This document shows, in pieces, positions 1 to 8,649 of a stretch of DNA of 64,000 bases (the stretch's first letter is position 1; each line of letters starts with the position of its first letter). The notes under the pieces were generated by a model. That model saw nothing but the letters and a program-made list of their open reading frames with translations. It made no database searches and was not told the DNA's origin. Source of the DNA: Caballeronia pedi (GTDB lineage: Bacteria; Pseudomonadota; Gammaproteobacteria; Burkholderiales; Burkholderiaceae); assembly GCF_001544915.2 (NCBI RefSeq), contig NZ_FCOE02000001.1, forward strand, positions 248,001 through 312,000, read 5' to 3'. Position numbers and translations under genes: made by a program.

Positions 1-348
1 ACGGGTCCGATGTTCAACACGTTGCATCTGATGTTCGAGACGCAGTACAACGAACTCGCGCTCGCCGTCGATTCGATCGCGGAACGCATCCGTGCGCTGG
101 GCGTGCATGCGCCGGGCAGCTACAAGGAGTTCGCGAAGCTCTCGTCGATTCCGGAAGCGGACGGCGTGCCGGCTGCCGAAGAGATGATCCGCCAACTCGT
201 GGAAGGTCAGGAAGCCGTGGTGCGCACGGCGCGCGAGATTTTCCCGTCGACCGAAGCCGCCAACGACGAGCCGACCGCCGACCTGCTCACGCAGCGCATG
301 CAGACGCACGAGAAGACCGCGTGGATGCTGCGCGCGATGCTGGCCTGA
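1..348 (+). CDS. dps: Dps-family ferritin-like DNA-binding protein (5' truncated by window edge)
   Basis: The frame is open from base 1, so the N-terminal part lies outside the window. The visible 115 residues start [15 protein letters not shown] and continue with [13 protein letters not shown], the conserved Dps stretch following the ferroxidase-site histidines and carrying the Asp/Glu ligands. Dps proteins form dodecamers that oxidise and store iron and protect DNA during oxidative stress in the cytoplasm. The remaining sequence ends in an alpha-helical tail of normal length ([20 protein letters not shown]). An 11-bp intrinsic terminator follows 22 bases after the stop. Regulation cannot be judged because the promoter is outside the window. 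Confidence 0.93.
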   Translation, partial: TGPMFNTLHLMFETQYNELALAVDSIAERIRALGVHAPGSYKEFAKLSSIPEADGVPAAEEMIRQLVEGQEAVVRTAREIFPSTEAANDEPTADLLTQRMQTHEKTAWMLRAMLA

Positions 349-370
349 GACGTTTCTGGTTTCGAAGCGA

Positions 371-398
371 ACAAACCCCGCACTCAAGCGGGGTTTGT
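371..398 (+). terminator. Intrinsic terminator after dps
   Basis: A perfect 11-bp stem (acaaaccccgc / gcggggtttgt) with a 6-base loop is followed by a short T-rich stretch (gcttttc). It lies between the dps stop and ubiA and probably ends dps transcription. A TAAAAT sequence at 415-420 could be a -10 element for ubiA. Confidence 0.85.
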
Positions 399-454
399 GC
401 TTTTCAAGCTGTTCTAAAATAGCCGCATCGCGTTTCTCCGCAACGACCTCCGCC

Positions 455-1315
455 ATGCTCGCCCGTCTTCCGCTCTACATGCGCCTCGTGCGCCTCGACA
501 AGCCCATCGGCAGCCTGCTGCTGCTGTGGCCGACGCTCAATGCGCTGTGGATCGCGTCCGAAGGCCGTCCGTCGCCGATGCTGCTCGTCATCTTCACCAT
601 CGGCACGATCCTGATGCGCTCGGCGGGCTGCGCGATCAACGACTACGCCGACCGCGATTTCGACCGCCACGTGAAGCGCACCGCCGAACGGCCGATCACG
701 TCGGGCAAGATCAAGGCGTGGGAAGCAGTGGCGCTGGCGGCGGCGCTCGCGCTCGTCGCGTTTCTGCTGATCCTGCCGCTCAATACGCTCACGAAGGAGC
801 TGTCGGTGTTCGCGCTGTTCGTCGCGGGCACGTATCCGTTCACCAAGCGTTTCTTCGCGATTCCGCAGGCGTATCTCGGCATCGCGTTCGGCTTCGGCAT
901 TCCGATGGCCTTCGCCGCCGTGCAGAACCACGTGCCGATGATCGCGTGGATCATGCTGGCGGCGAACGTGTTCTGGTCGGTCGCCTACGACACCGAATAC
1001 GCGATGGTCGACCGCGACGATGACATCAAGATCGGCATTCGCACGTCCGCGCTCACGTTCGGCCGGTTCGACGTGCTCGCCGTCATGCTGTGCTATGCGG
1101 TGACGCTCGCGATATACGTGGGCATCGGCATCGCGCTGGGTTATGGCTGGCTCTACTGGCTGGGCTGGTTCGCGGCGGCGGGCTGCGCGGTGTATCACTA
1201 TGGGCTGATCCGCAACCGCGAGCGGATGGCGTGCTTCGCCGCCTTCAAGCACAACAACTGGCTCGGAGGGATGCTGTTCGCCGGGATTGCGCTGCATTAC
1301 GCGTTCTCGCACTAG
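455..1315 (+). CDS. ubiA: 4-hydroxybenzoate octaprenyltransferase
   Basis: This integral membrane prenyltransferase attaches the polyprenyl tail to 4-hydroxybenzoate, the first committed step after chorismate lyase in ubiquinone synthesis. The 286-residue product has the two Asp-rich Mg-diphosphate motifs: NDYADRDFD at about residues 62-70 and [12 protein letters not shown] at about 180-191, plus several hydrophobic segments typical of UbiA. I chose the ATG at 455 ([17 protein letters not shown]) because it matches the usual N-terminus; the frame extends 20 codons upstream into the terminator region, which is unlikely to be translated. It is apparently monocistronic. Confidence 0.96.
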   Translation: MLARLPLYMRLVRLDKPIGSLLLLWPTLNALWIASEGRPSPMLLVIFTIGTILMRSAGCAINDYADRDFDRHVKRTAERPITSGKIKAWEAVALAAALALVAFLLILPLNTLTKELSVFALFVAGTYPFTKRFFAIPQAYLGIAFGFGIPMAFAAVQNHVPMIAWIMLAANVFWSVAYDTEYAMVDRDDDIKIGIRTSALTFGRFDVLAVMLCYAVTLAIYVGIGIALGYGWLYWLGWFAAAGCAVYHYGLIRNRERMACFAAFKHNNWLGGMLFAGIALHYAFSH

Positions 1316-1630
1316 CCCAATTCTTGTGAATCGCGTGCTGCAACGTGTGCAATGCACGTTGCGTAATCGTGAAGACTGCTTTATGTCAGTCTTTGAAACA
1401 GTCTGAGAACGACAAATTTGTTCGCATTACGGCCTCGCGGCGATATCTTTGATAAGTTTGTAGTTTAAGCGATCAGCTAATTATGGAATTGGCCGAAGTA
1501 AGCCATTTCATACCGCCCGGCTATTCGCCGTCAAACGCGCCGGCCCTTCTTTCAACACGCCTATCGAACGCTGCGAGGTTTTGTTGCGCGGCGGCGTTCG
1601 TTCGCTTGTTTCACTCAGAGTCGAAAAGTC
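1316..1630. other. Intergenic region after ubiA with two small hairpins, no gene seen
   Basis: This 315-base stretch is visibly richer in A+T than the flanking genes. It holds two inverted repeats: gcaacgtg/cacgttgc at 1340-1362 and aagactg/cagtctt at 1372-1393, either of which could help end ubiA transcription, although neither has a strong T-tract. A short frame at 1483-1755 runs into the downstream gene in another frame and shows no recognisable protein. The region probably holds the promoter of the accessory pair starting at 1631. Confidence 0.5.
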
Positions 1631-2875
1631 ATGGGTTTTCTTGCACGCTTCGATCTGGCCGGGCTCGTCACCCGCCATCAGGTCGCTTATCTCGTCGAAA
1701 CCGGTTATGGACGCGGCGATTCGTGCCGCGCCGCGTTGGCCGCCGGTTTTCGTAAGGCTCTGTCGTGCGAAATCTTCGAGCCGCTTTTCGCAGAGGTGAA
1801 GCAGAGCGAACAACTCCATGTTGCGAACACGGACAGCCTGGCGTTCCTGCGTTCGAAGGCGGTAGATGGCGTGCTGGCCGAGCAACGCTGCCTCGTTTTC
1901 CTGGATGCGCATTACCCGGGCGCGGACTATGGCGGCAAGAGCTACAAAAGTCAGGAGCATAGTGCGACTGAACGCCTGCCGCTGATTGCCGAACTCGAAG
2001 CGCTGCGCGGCCGGGCGAATAACGCACTCATCGTTCTGGACGACGTGCGGATCTACCGGCGCGAGTTTCAGACGAGCACGGGGACGCTGCCGGATTGGGC
2101 CGAGAACGCCTTCGATCAGGAGGCGATGTTCCTCAAGCTGCTCGCATCCTTCGACTCCACGCACGCGCTGCACTGGCACGGTGAAGACACCGGCTACGCG
2201 GTGCTATGGCCGCGCGCCTGGGGCGACTACGGCCTGAAGAAATGGGTGCTGCCCGGCGACCAGACCCAGCCGCTTGCGCTCACGCCGGGCGTGCCGGGCA
2301 CGACCTGCATATCGATCAATCGCCGCCTGCTCGACGCGCGCTTCGGCAATCGCTGGCTGGTGGGCAACGGGCTCGACATCGGCGGCGGCAATGACAGCAT
2401 TGCGCTGTATCGCGCGTTGTTCCCGCGCATCCAGGGCGTGACGGTTTATGAGTGGGCGCAGGGCGACGCGCAATACCTCGAGAACGTTCAGGACGGCAGC
2501 TTCGATTTCGTCTACTCGGCGCACTGCCTCGAACACGTGATGGACCCACGCGTCGCGTTGCGCCACTGGCTGCGCGTGCTCAAGCCTGGCGGGCATCTCG
2601 TCATCACCGTGCCGGACGAGGATATGTACGAGCAGGGCGTGTGGCCATCGACGTTCAACGACGACCACAAACACACGTTCACGCTCTTCAAGCGCCAGAG
2701 CTGGTCGCCCGTGTCGATCAACGTGCTGGATCTGCTACGCGAATTCGATCGTGAAGTGAGCGTGAAGAAAGTCGAGTGTCTCGACCACAGCTTCCTGCAC
2801 GGTATGGAGCGCTACGATCAGACGCGCACCGCGTTTGCGGAGTGCGGCATCGAGTTCGTGGTGCAGAAGCTGTGA
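1631..2875 (+). CDS. Two-domain SAM-dependent methyltransferase-like protein
   Basis: The 414-residue product appears to contain two Rossmann-type units. The N-terminal half has a glycine-rich loop-like VETGYGRGDS at about residue 22, an acidic residue after the next strand (SCEIFEP), and FLDAHYPGADYGG. The C-terminal half, from about residue 245, is a clear class I methyltransferase of the Methyltransf_11 type: LDIGGGNDS (motif I), FDFVYSAHCLEHVMDP and LRVLKPGGHLVITVPDE. The substrate is unknown. It lies 87 bases before a TPR-glycosyltransferase, suggesting joint modification of a glycan or surface protein. Its start is an ATG with only a weak ribosome site. The pair interrupts what I expect to be a ubiA-proC neighbourhood, which suggests acquisition. 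Confidence 0.7.
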   Translation: MGFLARFDLAGLVTRHQVAYLVETGYGRGDSCRAALAAGFRKALSCEIFEPLFAEVKQSEQLHVANTDSLAFLRSKAVDGVLAEQRCLVFLDAHYPGADYGGKSYKSQEHSATERLPLIAELEALRGRANNALIVLDDVRIYRREFQTSTGTLPDWAENAFDQEAMFLKLLASFDSTHALHWHGEDTGYAVLWPRAWGDYGLKKWVLPGDQTQPLALTPGVPGTTCISINRRLLDARFGNRWLVGNGLDIGGGNDSIALYRALFPRIQGVTVYEWAQGDAQYLENVQDGSFDFVYSAHCLEHVMDPRVALRHWLRVLKPGGHLVITVPDEDMYEQGVWPSTFNDDHKHTFTLFKRQSWSPVSINVLDLLREFDREVSVKKVECLDHSFLHGMERYDQTRTAFAECGIEFVVQKL

Positions 2876-2962
2876 CGCACAAGCGGCACCGCGCGCTTCG
2901 ACTTTCGGACGTCAACTAGTTCTGATCGGCGCGGCGACTATCTACACGAATAACCGGCAACA

Positions 2963-4573
2963 ATGAACGACGACTTCACCCATTGCGCGGCGCAAGGACT
3001 GCGTCTGCAATGCGAGCATCATGGTCGGCAAAACTGGCTGGAATCCATTGCGCTCGGGCGCGCGGCGCTGGAAAGCGGGTCGCTGACCGCCGAAGAAGCA
3101 CGCGAATCCAGCGCGATGTTATGCGAAGCAAGCCTCAACGCAGGCGACAGCGCGCTCATGGTGCAATGCTTCGCCGCGCATGTCCGGCAGGTTGCCGACG
3201 AGGAACAGATCAGCCGGCTGGTGCAGCGCTTGTGTCATTACTGTACCGTCGACCAGGTGTTCCCGGTCTTCGCAACGTTGCCGCTTTCGGCCTTCGAATG
3301 GCTGCAACTGACCATCCGTCTCCACAACGAGCGCCGCTTCGCGCACGCGGAAGCACTGGGCGTGCTGCATCTGGATCGCTTTCCTGATCTGCACGGCGCG
3401 GACATCGCGCGAATATTGGGTTGGGTCAACATGTGGCTGTGCCGATACCCAGAGTCGATGGCGTTCTTCGAACGTTCTCTCGCGTTGTCGATGAGCGTGG
3501 AGACATTGCTCGGCACTGCCTATCTGCTCTGCCAGATGGGCCGCTACGACGACGCCCTCGTTCGGTTCGCCGAATCGAGCCGTCTCAAACCCATCGACGT
3601 CGAACATTGTCGTGTGGTGGCCAATGCGCTGTTCGGCGCGGGCCGCGTGAAGGAGTCGATGCAAACCTACGAGCTGCGTCTGACCGACCCGACCTTCATC
3701 GAACATGCGCCGAAGCATCTTCCGCAATGGACGGGCGAGCCGCTCGACGGGCGGCTGCTCGTGCTGTTCGATATCGGCTGGTCGTTCGGTGACTTCCTGA
3801 TGTACAGCCGCTATATCGGGCTGCTTCGCTCGCGCGCGAAGACCTTGCGCGTACGGACGCCGCCCGCGATGGAACGCGTGTTGCGTGCATCGTTTCCCGA
3901 CGTCGAAATCGAAACGAACGACGCGGCGGCCGAACGCGACTGCGACGCCTGGCTGTGGGTGATGAGCTCGCCCGTTCTGCTCGGCACGTACTCGACGGCG
4001 GGCGAGGCCGTGCCGTGGCTGAAGACCAGCGAAGCGCACGCGCAGCACTGGGCGAATCAGGTGCGCCATCATGTGCAGCACGAAAAGCCACAACGCAGGC
4101 GGCGCATCGGCATCTGCTGGCGCGGCAATCCGAATACGCTTCACGACTTGCTTCGTAGCGCCAGGCTCGACGACTTCACGCCGCTGTTCGAAGGCCTGCA
4201 CGACGTCGATTGGTTCAACCTGCAACTCGGCGTGTCCGAACGTCCGCCGGAGGACATGCTTGCGTCGCGCGGCTCGCGCTGGATGGACCCGATGCCTGCC
4301 GTCAATGATTTCGCGGACACGGCGGCCATCGTGGCGCAGCTCGATCTCGTCGTGACCATCGATTCCGCTGTCGCGCATCTATGCCTGTCGAGCGGCGCGC
4401 GCGTGATCGTACTCGTGCCGGTTCATGGCGAATGGCGCTGGCAGACCGGTGATACGACGCCGTGGTATCCGCATGCCACGCTCGCGCGCACGCCGGTGCA
4501 AGGCACGTTTCGCCAGACAATGCAGCGCTTGCTGGAGGAGCAGGCCTTCGAAGACCTGATTGCAGGCGAATGA
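2963..4573 (+). CDS. TPR-repeat protein with GT9/GT41-like glycosyltransferase domain
   Basis: The 536-residue product begins with helical repeats; two TPR-like units are clear at about residues 155-225 (WLCRYPESMAFFERSLAL, LCQMGRYDDALVRFAESSRL). The C-terminal half resembles heptosyltransferase-like domains of bacterial TPR proteins: LVLFDIGWSFGDFLMYSRYI, IGICWRGNP, then FADTAAIVAQLDLVVTIDSA with a following histidine, the usual nucleotide-sugar signature, and TTPWYP near the end. The acceptor is not identifiable. It probably acts with the upstream methyltransferase and may be co-transcribed. No signal peptide or membrane segment is visible, so it should be cytoplasmic. Confidence 0.75.
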   Translation: MNDDFTHCAAQGLRLQCEHHGRQNWLESIALGRAALESGSLTAEEARESSAMLCEASLNAGDSALMVQCFAAHVRQVADEEQISRLVQRLCHYCTVDQVFPVFATLPLSAFEWLQLTIRLHNERRFAHAEALGVLHLDRFPDLHGADIARILGWVNMWLCRYPESMAFFERSLALSMSVETLLGTAYLLCQMGRYDDALVRFAESSRLKPIDVEHCRVVANALFGAGRVKESMQTYELRLTDPTFIEHAPKHLPQWTGEPLDGRLLVLFDIGWSFGDFLMYSRYIGLLRSRAKTLRVRTPPAMERVLRASFPDVEIETNDAAAERDCDAWLWVMSSPVLLGTYSTAGEAVPWLKTSEAHAQHWANQVRHHVQHEKPQRRRRIGICWRGNPNTLHDLLRSARLDDFTPLFEGLHDVDWFNLQLGVSERPPEDMLASRGSRWMDPMPAVNDFADTAAIVAQLDLVVTIDSAVAHLCLSSGARVIVLVPVHGEWRWQTGDTTPWYPHATLARTPVQGTFRQTMQRLLEEQAFEDLIAGE

Positions 4574-4613
4574 TGTCTGCCGCGTCGCTTCGACGGGTCG
4601 CTTCGGGCAGCTT

Positions 4614-5426
4614 TCACGCCCCGCCCAGCTCATCCCCCATCTCTTGCGCCCGCGCCTGCGCCGCCAGCGCACCGCGCACGATCGCTTCCTTCACGCCCTG
4701 AGCATCGAACGAGGCGAGCGCTGCCGCCGTCGTGCCGCCTTTCGACGTCACGCGCTCGCGCAGCACGCTCGCAGGTTCCCCCGATTGCGCCGCCAGTTGC
4801 GCCGCGCCGGTGAACGTGGCGACCGCGAGCGCGCGGCCCTGCTCCTCGTCCATGCCGAGCCGGCGCGCGGCTTCCTGCATCGCTTCGATGAAATAGAACA
4901 CGTAGGCCGGACCGCTGCCGGAAATCGCGGTGACGGCGTCGAGCTTCGCTTCGTCGTCGAACCAGACAGCCGTGCCGACCGCTTCCAGAACTTGCGATGC
5001 AAGCGCCTTCGCCGCATCGCTCACGCCGGGCAGCGCCGCGAGGCCCGTCACGCCCATGCCGATCAGAGCAGGCGTGTTCGGCATCGTGCGCACGATCTGC
5101 GTGTAGCCGTTCAGCCAGCGCGCCAGATCGCTCGCGCGAATGCCCGCCGCGATGCTGATGATCGTCTGCTTCGACAGATGCGGCGCGAGCGCTTCCGCCA
5201 CGCCTTTGAGCACTTGCGGCTTCACGGCGAGCACGATGGCGTCGTAGCCCGCGAGCGTCGCATCGACGGCCGCGCCGGTCGCGATGCCGAATTGCTTCGC
5301 GGTGCGCTCGCGCGCCTCGTCGTTGATGTCGACGGCGTAGATGTCCGACGCCGAGGTGCCGCGCTTGACGAGACCGCCGATGAGCGCCGCGGCCATGTTG
5401 CCGCCGCCGATGAATGCAATTTTCAT
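4614..5426 (-). CDS. proC: Pyrroline-5-carboxylate reductase
   Basis: This enzyme carries out the last step of proline synthesis, NAD(P)H-dependent reduction of 1-pyrroline-5-carboxylate. The 270-residue length is standard. The N-terminal dinucleotide-binding loop reads MKIAFIGGGNMAAALIGGL, and the dimerisation/substrate region has AVTAISGSGPAYVFYFIEAM followed by TSKGGTTAAAL. The gene starts 14 bases after yggS ends, a conserved pairing; proC and yggS probably form one leftward transcript, possibly with the glc genes upstream. Confidence 0.97.
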   Translation of the reverse strand: MKIAFIGGGNMAAALIGGLVKRGTSASDIYAVDINDEARERTAKQFGIATGAAVDATLAGYDAIVLAVKPQVLKGVAEALAPHLSKQTIISIAAGIRASDLARWLNGYTQIVRTMPNTPALIGMGVTGLAALPGVSDAAKALASQVLEAVGTAVWFDDEAKLDAVTAISGSGPAYVFYFIEAMQEAARRLGMDEEQGRALAVATFTGAAQLAAQSGEPASVLRERVTSKGGTTAAALASFDAQGVKEAIVRGALAAQARAQEMGDELGGA

Positions 5427-5440
5427 GATTGAAGGTGAGG

Positions 5441-6136
5441 TCAGGTGGTGTAAGTGCGCGCGCCGAAAATCGCGGTGCCGATGCGCACCATCGTCGCGCC
5501 TTCGAGCACGGCGGCTTCGAGATCGGCGGACATGCCCATCGAGAGCGTGTCGAGATCGAGGCCGTCGGCGCGCAGCGTGTTCATCAGATCGCGCAGACGC
5601 GCGTGCGGTACGCGCTGCGCATCGAGTGTGTCGGCGGGCTCGGGTATCGCCATCAGGCCGCGCAGGCGCAGACCGGGCAGGGCGGCCACCGCATGCGCGA
5701 GCGCGATGGCGTCATCAGGTTCGACACCGCTCTTCGAGTCCTCGCCGCTCACGTTCACCTGAATGCACACGTTGAGCGCGGGCGTGCCTTCGGGACGCTG
5801 CGCCGAAAGCCGCTCGGCGATCTTTAGCCGGTCGATGGAATGCACCCAGTCGAACTGCTCGGCGACCAGCTTCGTCTTGTTCGATTGCAGCGGCCCGATG
5901 AAATGCCATTCGATTTCAGCGCGCAGATCGCCAAGCTCGGCGATTTTCGCGATGCCTTCCTGCACGTAGTTTTCGCCGAACGCGCGCTGGCCGGCGTCGA
6001 AGGCGGCGCGCACGTCGTTCGCGGGAAAGGTCTTGGACACGGCGAGCAGCTTGACGCAAGCCGCATCGCGCGACGCGTCGTGCGCCGCCTTCGCGATGCG
6101 TTGCCGGACTTCTTCGAGATGTTGAGCGATGGACAT
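5441..6136 (-). CDS. yggS: YggS family pyridoxal-phosphate homeostasis protein
   Basis: This 231-residue member of the alanine-racemase fold family binds PLP but is not known to be a racemase; it buffers free PLP and affects amino-acid metabolism. The PLP lysine lies in VKLLAVSKTFPANDVRAAF, followed by GQRAFGENYVQEG and EWHFIGPLQSNK, all hallmarks of the family, and GMSADLEAAVLEGATMVRIG near the C-terminus forms the phosphate-binding part. It is followed closely by proC, as in many proteobacteria. Confidence 0.95.
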   Translation of the reverse strand: MSIAQHLEEVRQRIAKAAHDASRDAACVKLLAVSKTFPANDVRAAFDAGQRAFGENYVQEGIAKIAELGDLRAEIEWHFIGPLQSNKTKLVAEQFDWVHSIDRLKIAERLSAQRPEGTPALNVCIQVNVSGEDSKSGVEPDDAIALAHAVAALPGLRLRGLMAIPEPADTLDAQRVPHARLRDLMNTLRADGLDLDTLSMGMSADLEAAVLEGATMVRIGTAIFGARTYTT

Positions 6137-6181
6137 GCTGGGCGTTCAGGGCGATCGAGCCACTCATTATACGAAGCCGCG

Positions 6182-7408
6182 TCAACCGTACAGGAGATGC
6201 TCCAGCAGTTGAATCCAGTGCGTGACGGGAGTCGATGTGCCGCTTTGCAGATGCGCGATGCAACCGACATTCGCCGACACGATCAGTTGCGGCTCCAGCT
6301 TCTCCAGCCGGTCGAGCTTCTGGTTGCGCAGCGTGTACGAGAGCTTCGGCTGCAGGACCGAGTACGTGCCGGCCGATCCGCAACACAAGTGACTATCCAC
6401 GGGCAGGCGCACTTCGAGCCCGAGCGCGGTCAGCAGATGCTCGACGCGTCCGCGAATCTGCTGCCCGTGCTGCAAGGTGCACGGCGGATGGAACGCGACC
6501 GTATGCACGCCGCGCCGGCGCGCGAGCGAGACGAGTTCTTCTTCGAACATCGGCAGGATTTCGGCGAGATCGCGCGTCAGTTCGACGATCTTCTGCGCCT
6601 TCGACGCATACGCCGGATCGTTGCGCAGCAAGTGCGCGTACTCCTTCACCGTCGCGCCGCAGCCCGATGCGTTCATCACGATCGCCTCGACGCCGCTTTC
6701 CACATACGGCCACCAGGCGTCGATGTTGTTGCGCACGTCGTCGAGCGCGTCTTCGTTGTAGCCGAGATGCAGACGGATCGCGCCGCAGCAGCCCGCGCCC
6801 GGCGCGGTGACGATCTCGATGCCGAGCGCATCGAACACGCGCGCGGTCGCCGTGTTGACGTTGGGCATCATCGCGGGTTGCACGCAACCGGCGAGCATCA
6901 GCATCTTGCGTTCGTGTTTGTTCGTGGGCGCGACGAGCGGCCGCTCGGGCACGGGAATCTTCGCGCGCAGCTTGCGCGGCAGGATGCCGCGAAACTGCTG
7001 ACCGAGCTTCATCGCGGGCGTGAAGAGCGTGCTGTTCGGCAGGAAGCTCGCGAGCAGACGCCGTTGCAGCCGATGACGCATCGGCCGCTCGACCTTCTCT
7101 TCGACGACCTTGCGCCCGATCTCGACGAGCCGTCCATACTGCACGCCCGACGGGCAGGTGCTTTCGCAATTGCGGCACGTGAGGCAGCGGTCCAGATGCA
7201 GTTGCGTGCTGCGCGAAACCGGCGCGCCTTCGAACATCTGCTTCATCAGATAGATGCGGCCGCGCGGCCCGTCGAGTTCGTCGCCGAGCAACTGGTACGT
7301 CGGGCAGGTCGCCGTGCAGAAGCCGCAGTGCACGCACTTGCGCAGGATGGCGTCGGCTTCGTCGCCATCGGCCGTGCCGCGGATGAAATCGGCGAGATTG
7401 GTTTGCAT
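6182..7408 (-). CDS. glcF: Glycolate oxidase iron-sulfur subunit
   Basis: GlcF passes electrons from the flavin subunits GlcD/GlcE toward the membrane quinone pool when glycolate is oxidised to glyoxylate. The 408-residue product has two 4Fe-4S ferredoxin motifs near the N-terminus (CVHCGFCTATCP and CLTCRNCESTCPSG) and two CCG domains further on (GAGCCGAIRLHLG, SHLCCGSAGTYS). I chose the ATG at 7408 (MQTNLADFI), eight bases after the glcE stop, instead of a longer open frame that extends into glcE. The close spacing indicates translational linkage. Confidence 0.95.
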   Translation of the reverse strand: MQTNLADFIRGTADGDEADAILRKCVHCGFCTATCPTYQLLGDELDGPRGRIYLMKQMFEGAPVSRSTQLHLDRCLTCRNCESTCPSGVQYGRLVEIGRKVVEEKVERPMRHRLQRRLLASFLPNSTLFTPAMKLGQQFRGILPRKLRAKIPVPERPLVAPTNKHERKMLMLAGCVQPAMMPNVNTATARVFDALGIEIVTAPGAGCCGAIRLHLGYNEDALDDVRNNIDAWWPYVESGVEAIVMNASGCGATVKEYAHLLRNDPAYASKAQKIVELTRDLAEILPMFEEELVSLARRRGVHTVAFHPPCTLQHGQQIRGRVEHLLTALGLEVRLPVDSHLCCGSAGTYSVLQPKLSYTLRNQKLDRLEKLEPQLIVSANVGCIAHLQSGTSTPVTHWIQLLEHLLYG

Positions 7409-7416
7409 CGAGGCGC

Positions 7417-8505
7417 CTAGAAGTCGGGATACAGACGAGCGCGATTGAAGATGCGCGCCGGATCGAATGCGGCTTTCAATCCACGATGAATCTTCATCAG
7501 CGGCGCGGGCAGCGGCGTGAAGACACCCGCATTGCGATCGTACGCGGAGCCGGCGCGGAAAATGGTCGCGTGGCCGCCCGCCTGCTTCGCGCTGATGCGC
7601 ACGGTTTGCGGATCGGTGTCGGTGATCCACCAGCGTTGCGCGCCGCCCCATTCCATCAGTTGCGCGCCCGGCAGATGCAGCGGCTCCGCGATCGACGGCA
7701 ACGCGAGCCGCCACAGCGCCGAGCGCGGCTCGATCACCGCGAAGAACGGGTCCGTCTGCTCGCGCATGCCGATCCAGAAACGGTCCGCTTCGACCGCATC
7801 GACGACTTCGCCGCCGAGCGTGTTGCGCGCCGTCTTCACGGCGGCTTCCGCGCCCGCGAGACGCAGCGCGAGCGTGCCGTCGCGCCACGCGCTGCCGCAG
7901 ATCGGCAACGGATGGCCGCCCCATTCGTTGAGCTTGCGCACGCCGTCGGTGGCGTGCATGTCGAATTTCAGCGTGGCTTCGGCGACAGGGCGCGGCAGCA
8001 CCTTGATCGACAGTTCGATAATCAGCCCGAGCGTGCCGAGCGACCCGGCGAGCAGGCGCGCGACGTCATAACCCGCCACGTTCTTCACTACCTGACCGCC
8101 GAAATGCAGCACTTGCCCGTGCCCGTTCATGACGACCGCGCCGAGCACGAAATCGCGTGGCGCGCCGGTCCAGGCGCGGCGCGGGCCCGCGAGCCCGGCG
8201 GCGATGCAGCCGCCCAGCGTCGCGTTGCGCCCGAAGTGCGGCGGCTCGAACGGCAGCATCTGATTGTGCTCGCGCAGCGCCGCTTCGATCTCGGCGAGCG
8301 GCGTGCCGCTCTTCGCGGTGATGACGAGTTCCGCCGGGTCGTACGCGACGATGCCGCGATACGCGCGCGTGTCGAGGATCTCTCCCTGGAGCGTCTGGCC
8401 GTACCAGTCCTTCGTGCCGCCGCCGCGAATGCGCAGCAGCGCGCCGGTTTCGGTGGCCCGGGCGATCCTCTCCGACCAGCCGGCGACGATGTCGTCCTGT
8501 TCCAT
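7417..8505 (-). CDS. glcE: Glycolate oxidase FAD-binding subunit
   Basis: The 362-residue product is a shortened paralogue of GlcD with the PCMH-type FAD-binding region: LLRIRGGGTKDWYG, then GRNATLGGCIAAGLAGPRR and GGQVVKNVAGYDVARLLAGSLGTLG. GlcE is required with GlcD and GlcF for glycolate dehydrogenase activity in E. coli. It sits directly before glcF, and 144 bases containing an 8-bp hairpin separate it from the upstream glcD. It starts at the ATG at 8505. Confidence 0.94.
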   Translation of the reverse strand: MEQDDIVAGWSERIARATETGALLRIRGGGTKDWYGQTLQGEILDTRAYRGIVAYDPAELVITAKSGTPLAEIEAALREHNQMLPFEPPHFGRNATLGGCIAAGLAGPRRAWTGAPRDFVLGAVVMNGHGQVLHFGGQVVKNVAGYDVARLLAGSLGTLGLIIELSIKVLPRPVAEATLKFDMHATDGVRKLNEWGGHPLPICGSAWRDGTLALRLAGAEAAVKTARNTLGGEVVDAVEADRFWIGMREQTDPFFAVIEPRSALWRLALPSIAEPLHLPGAQLMEWGGAQRWWITDTDPQTVRISAKQAGGHATIFRAGSAYDRNAGVFTPLPAPLMKIHRGLKAAFDPARIFNRARLYPDF

Positions 8506-8626
8506 GGTGTCCCGCTTTGTCGTCGATCTCGGAATTCGACTTCTGGTTTCGGCCTTGCTACGGCTGTCCGGTCGATTGTACCGGCCACTTAACGCCGTAG
8601 CACTCGGAGAAACGTGGATAGCGGAA

Positions 8627-8644
8627 CGCGCGGCAGGCCGCGCG
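8627..8644 (-). repeat. GC-rich hairpin between glcD and glcE
   Basis: A perfect 8-bp inverted repeat (cgcgcggc ag gccgcgcg) sits six bases beyond the glcD stop on the minus strand. There is no T-tract, so it is unlikely to be a strong terminator. It could stabilise the 3' end of a processed glcD message or cause partial polarity in the glcDEF transcript. Confidence 0.5.
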
Positions 8645-8649
8645 GGATT

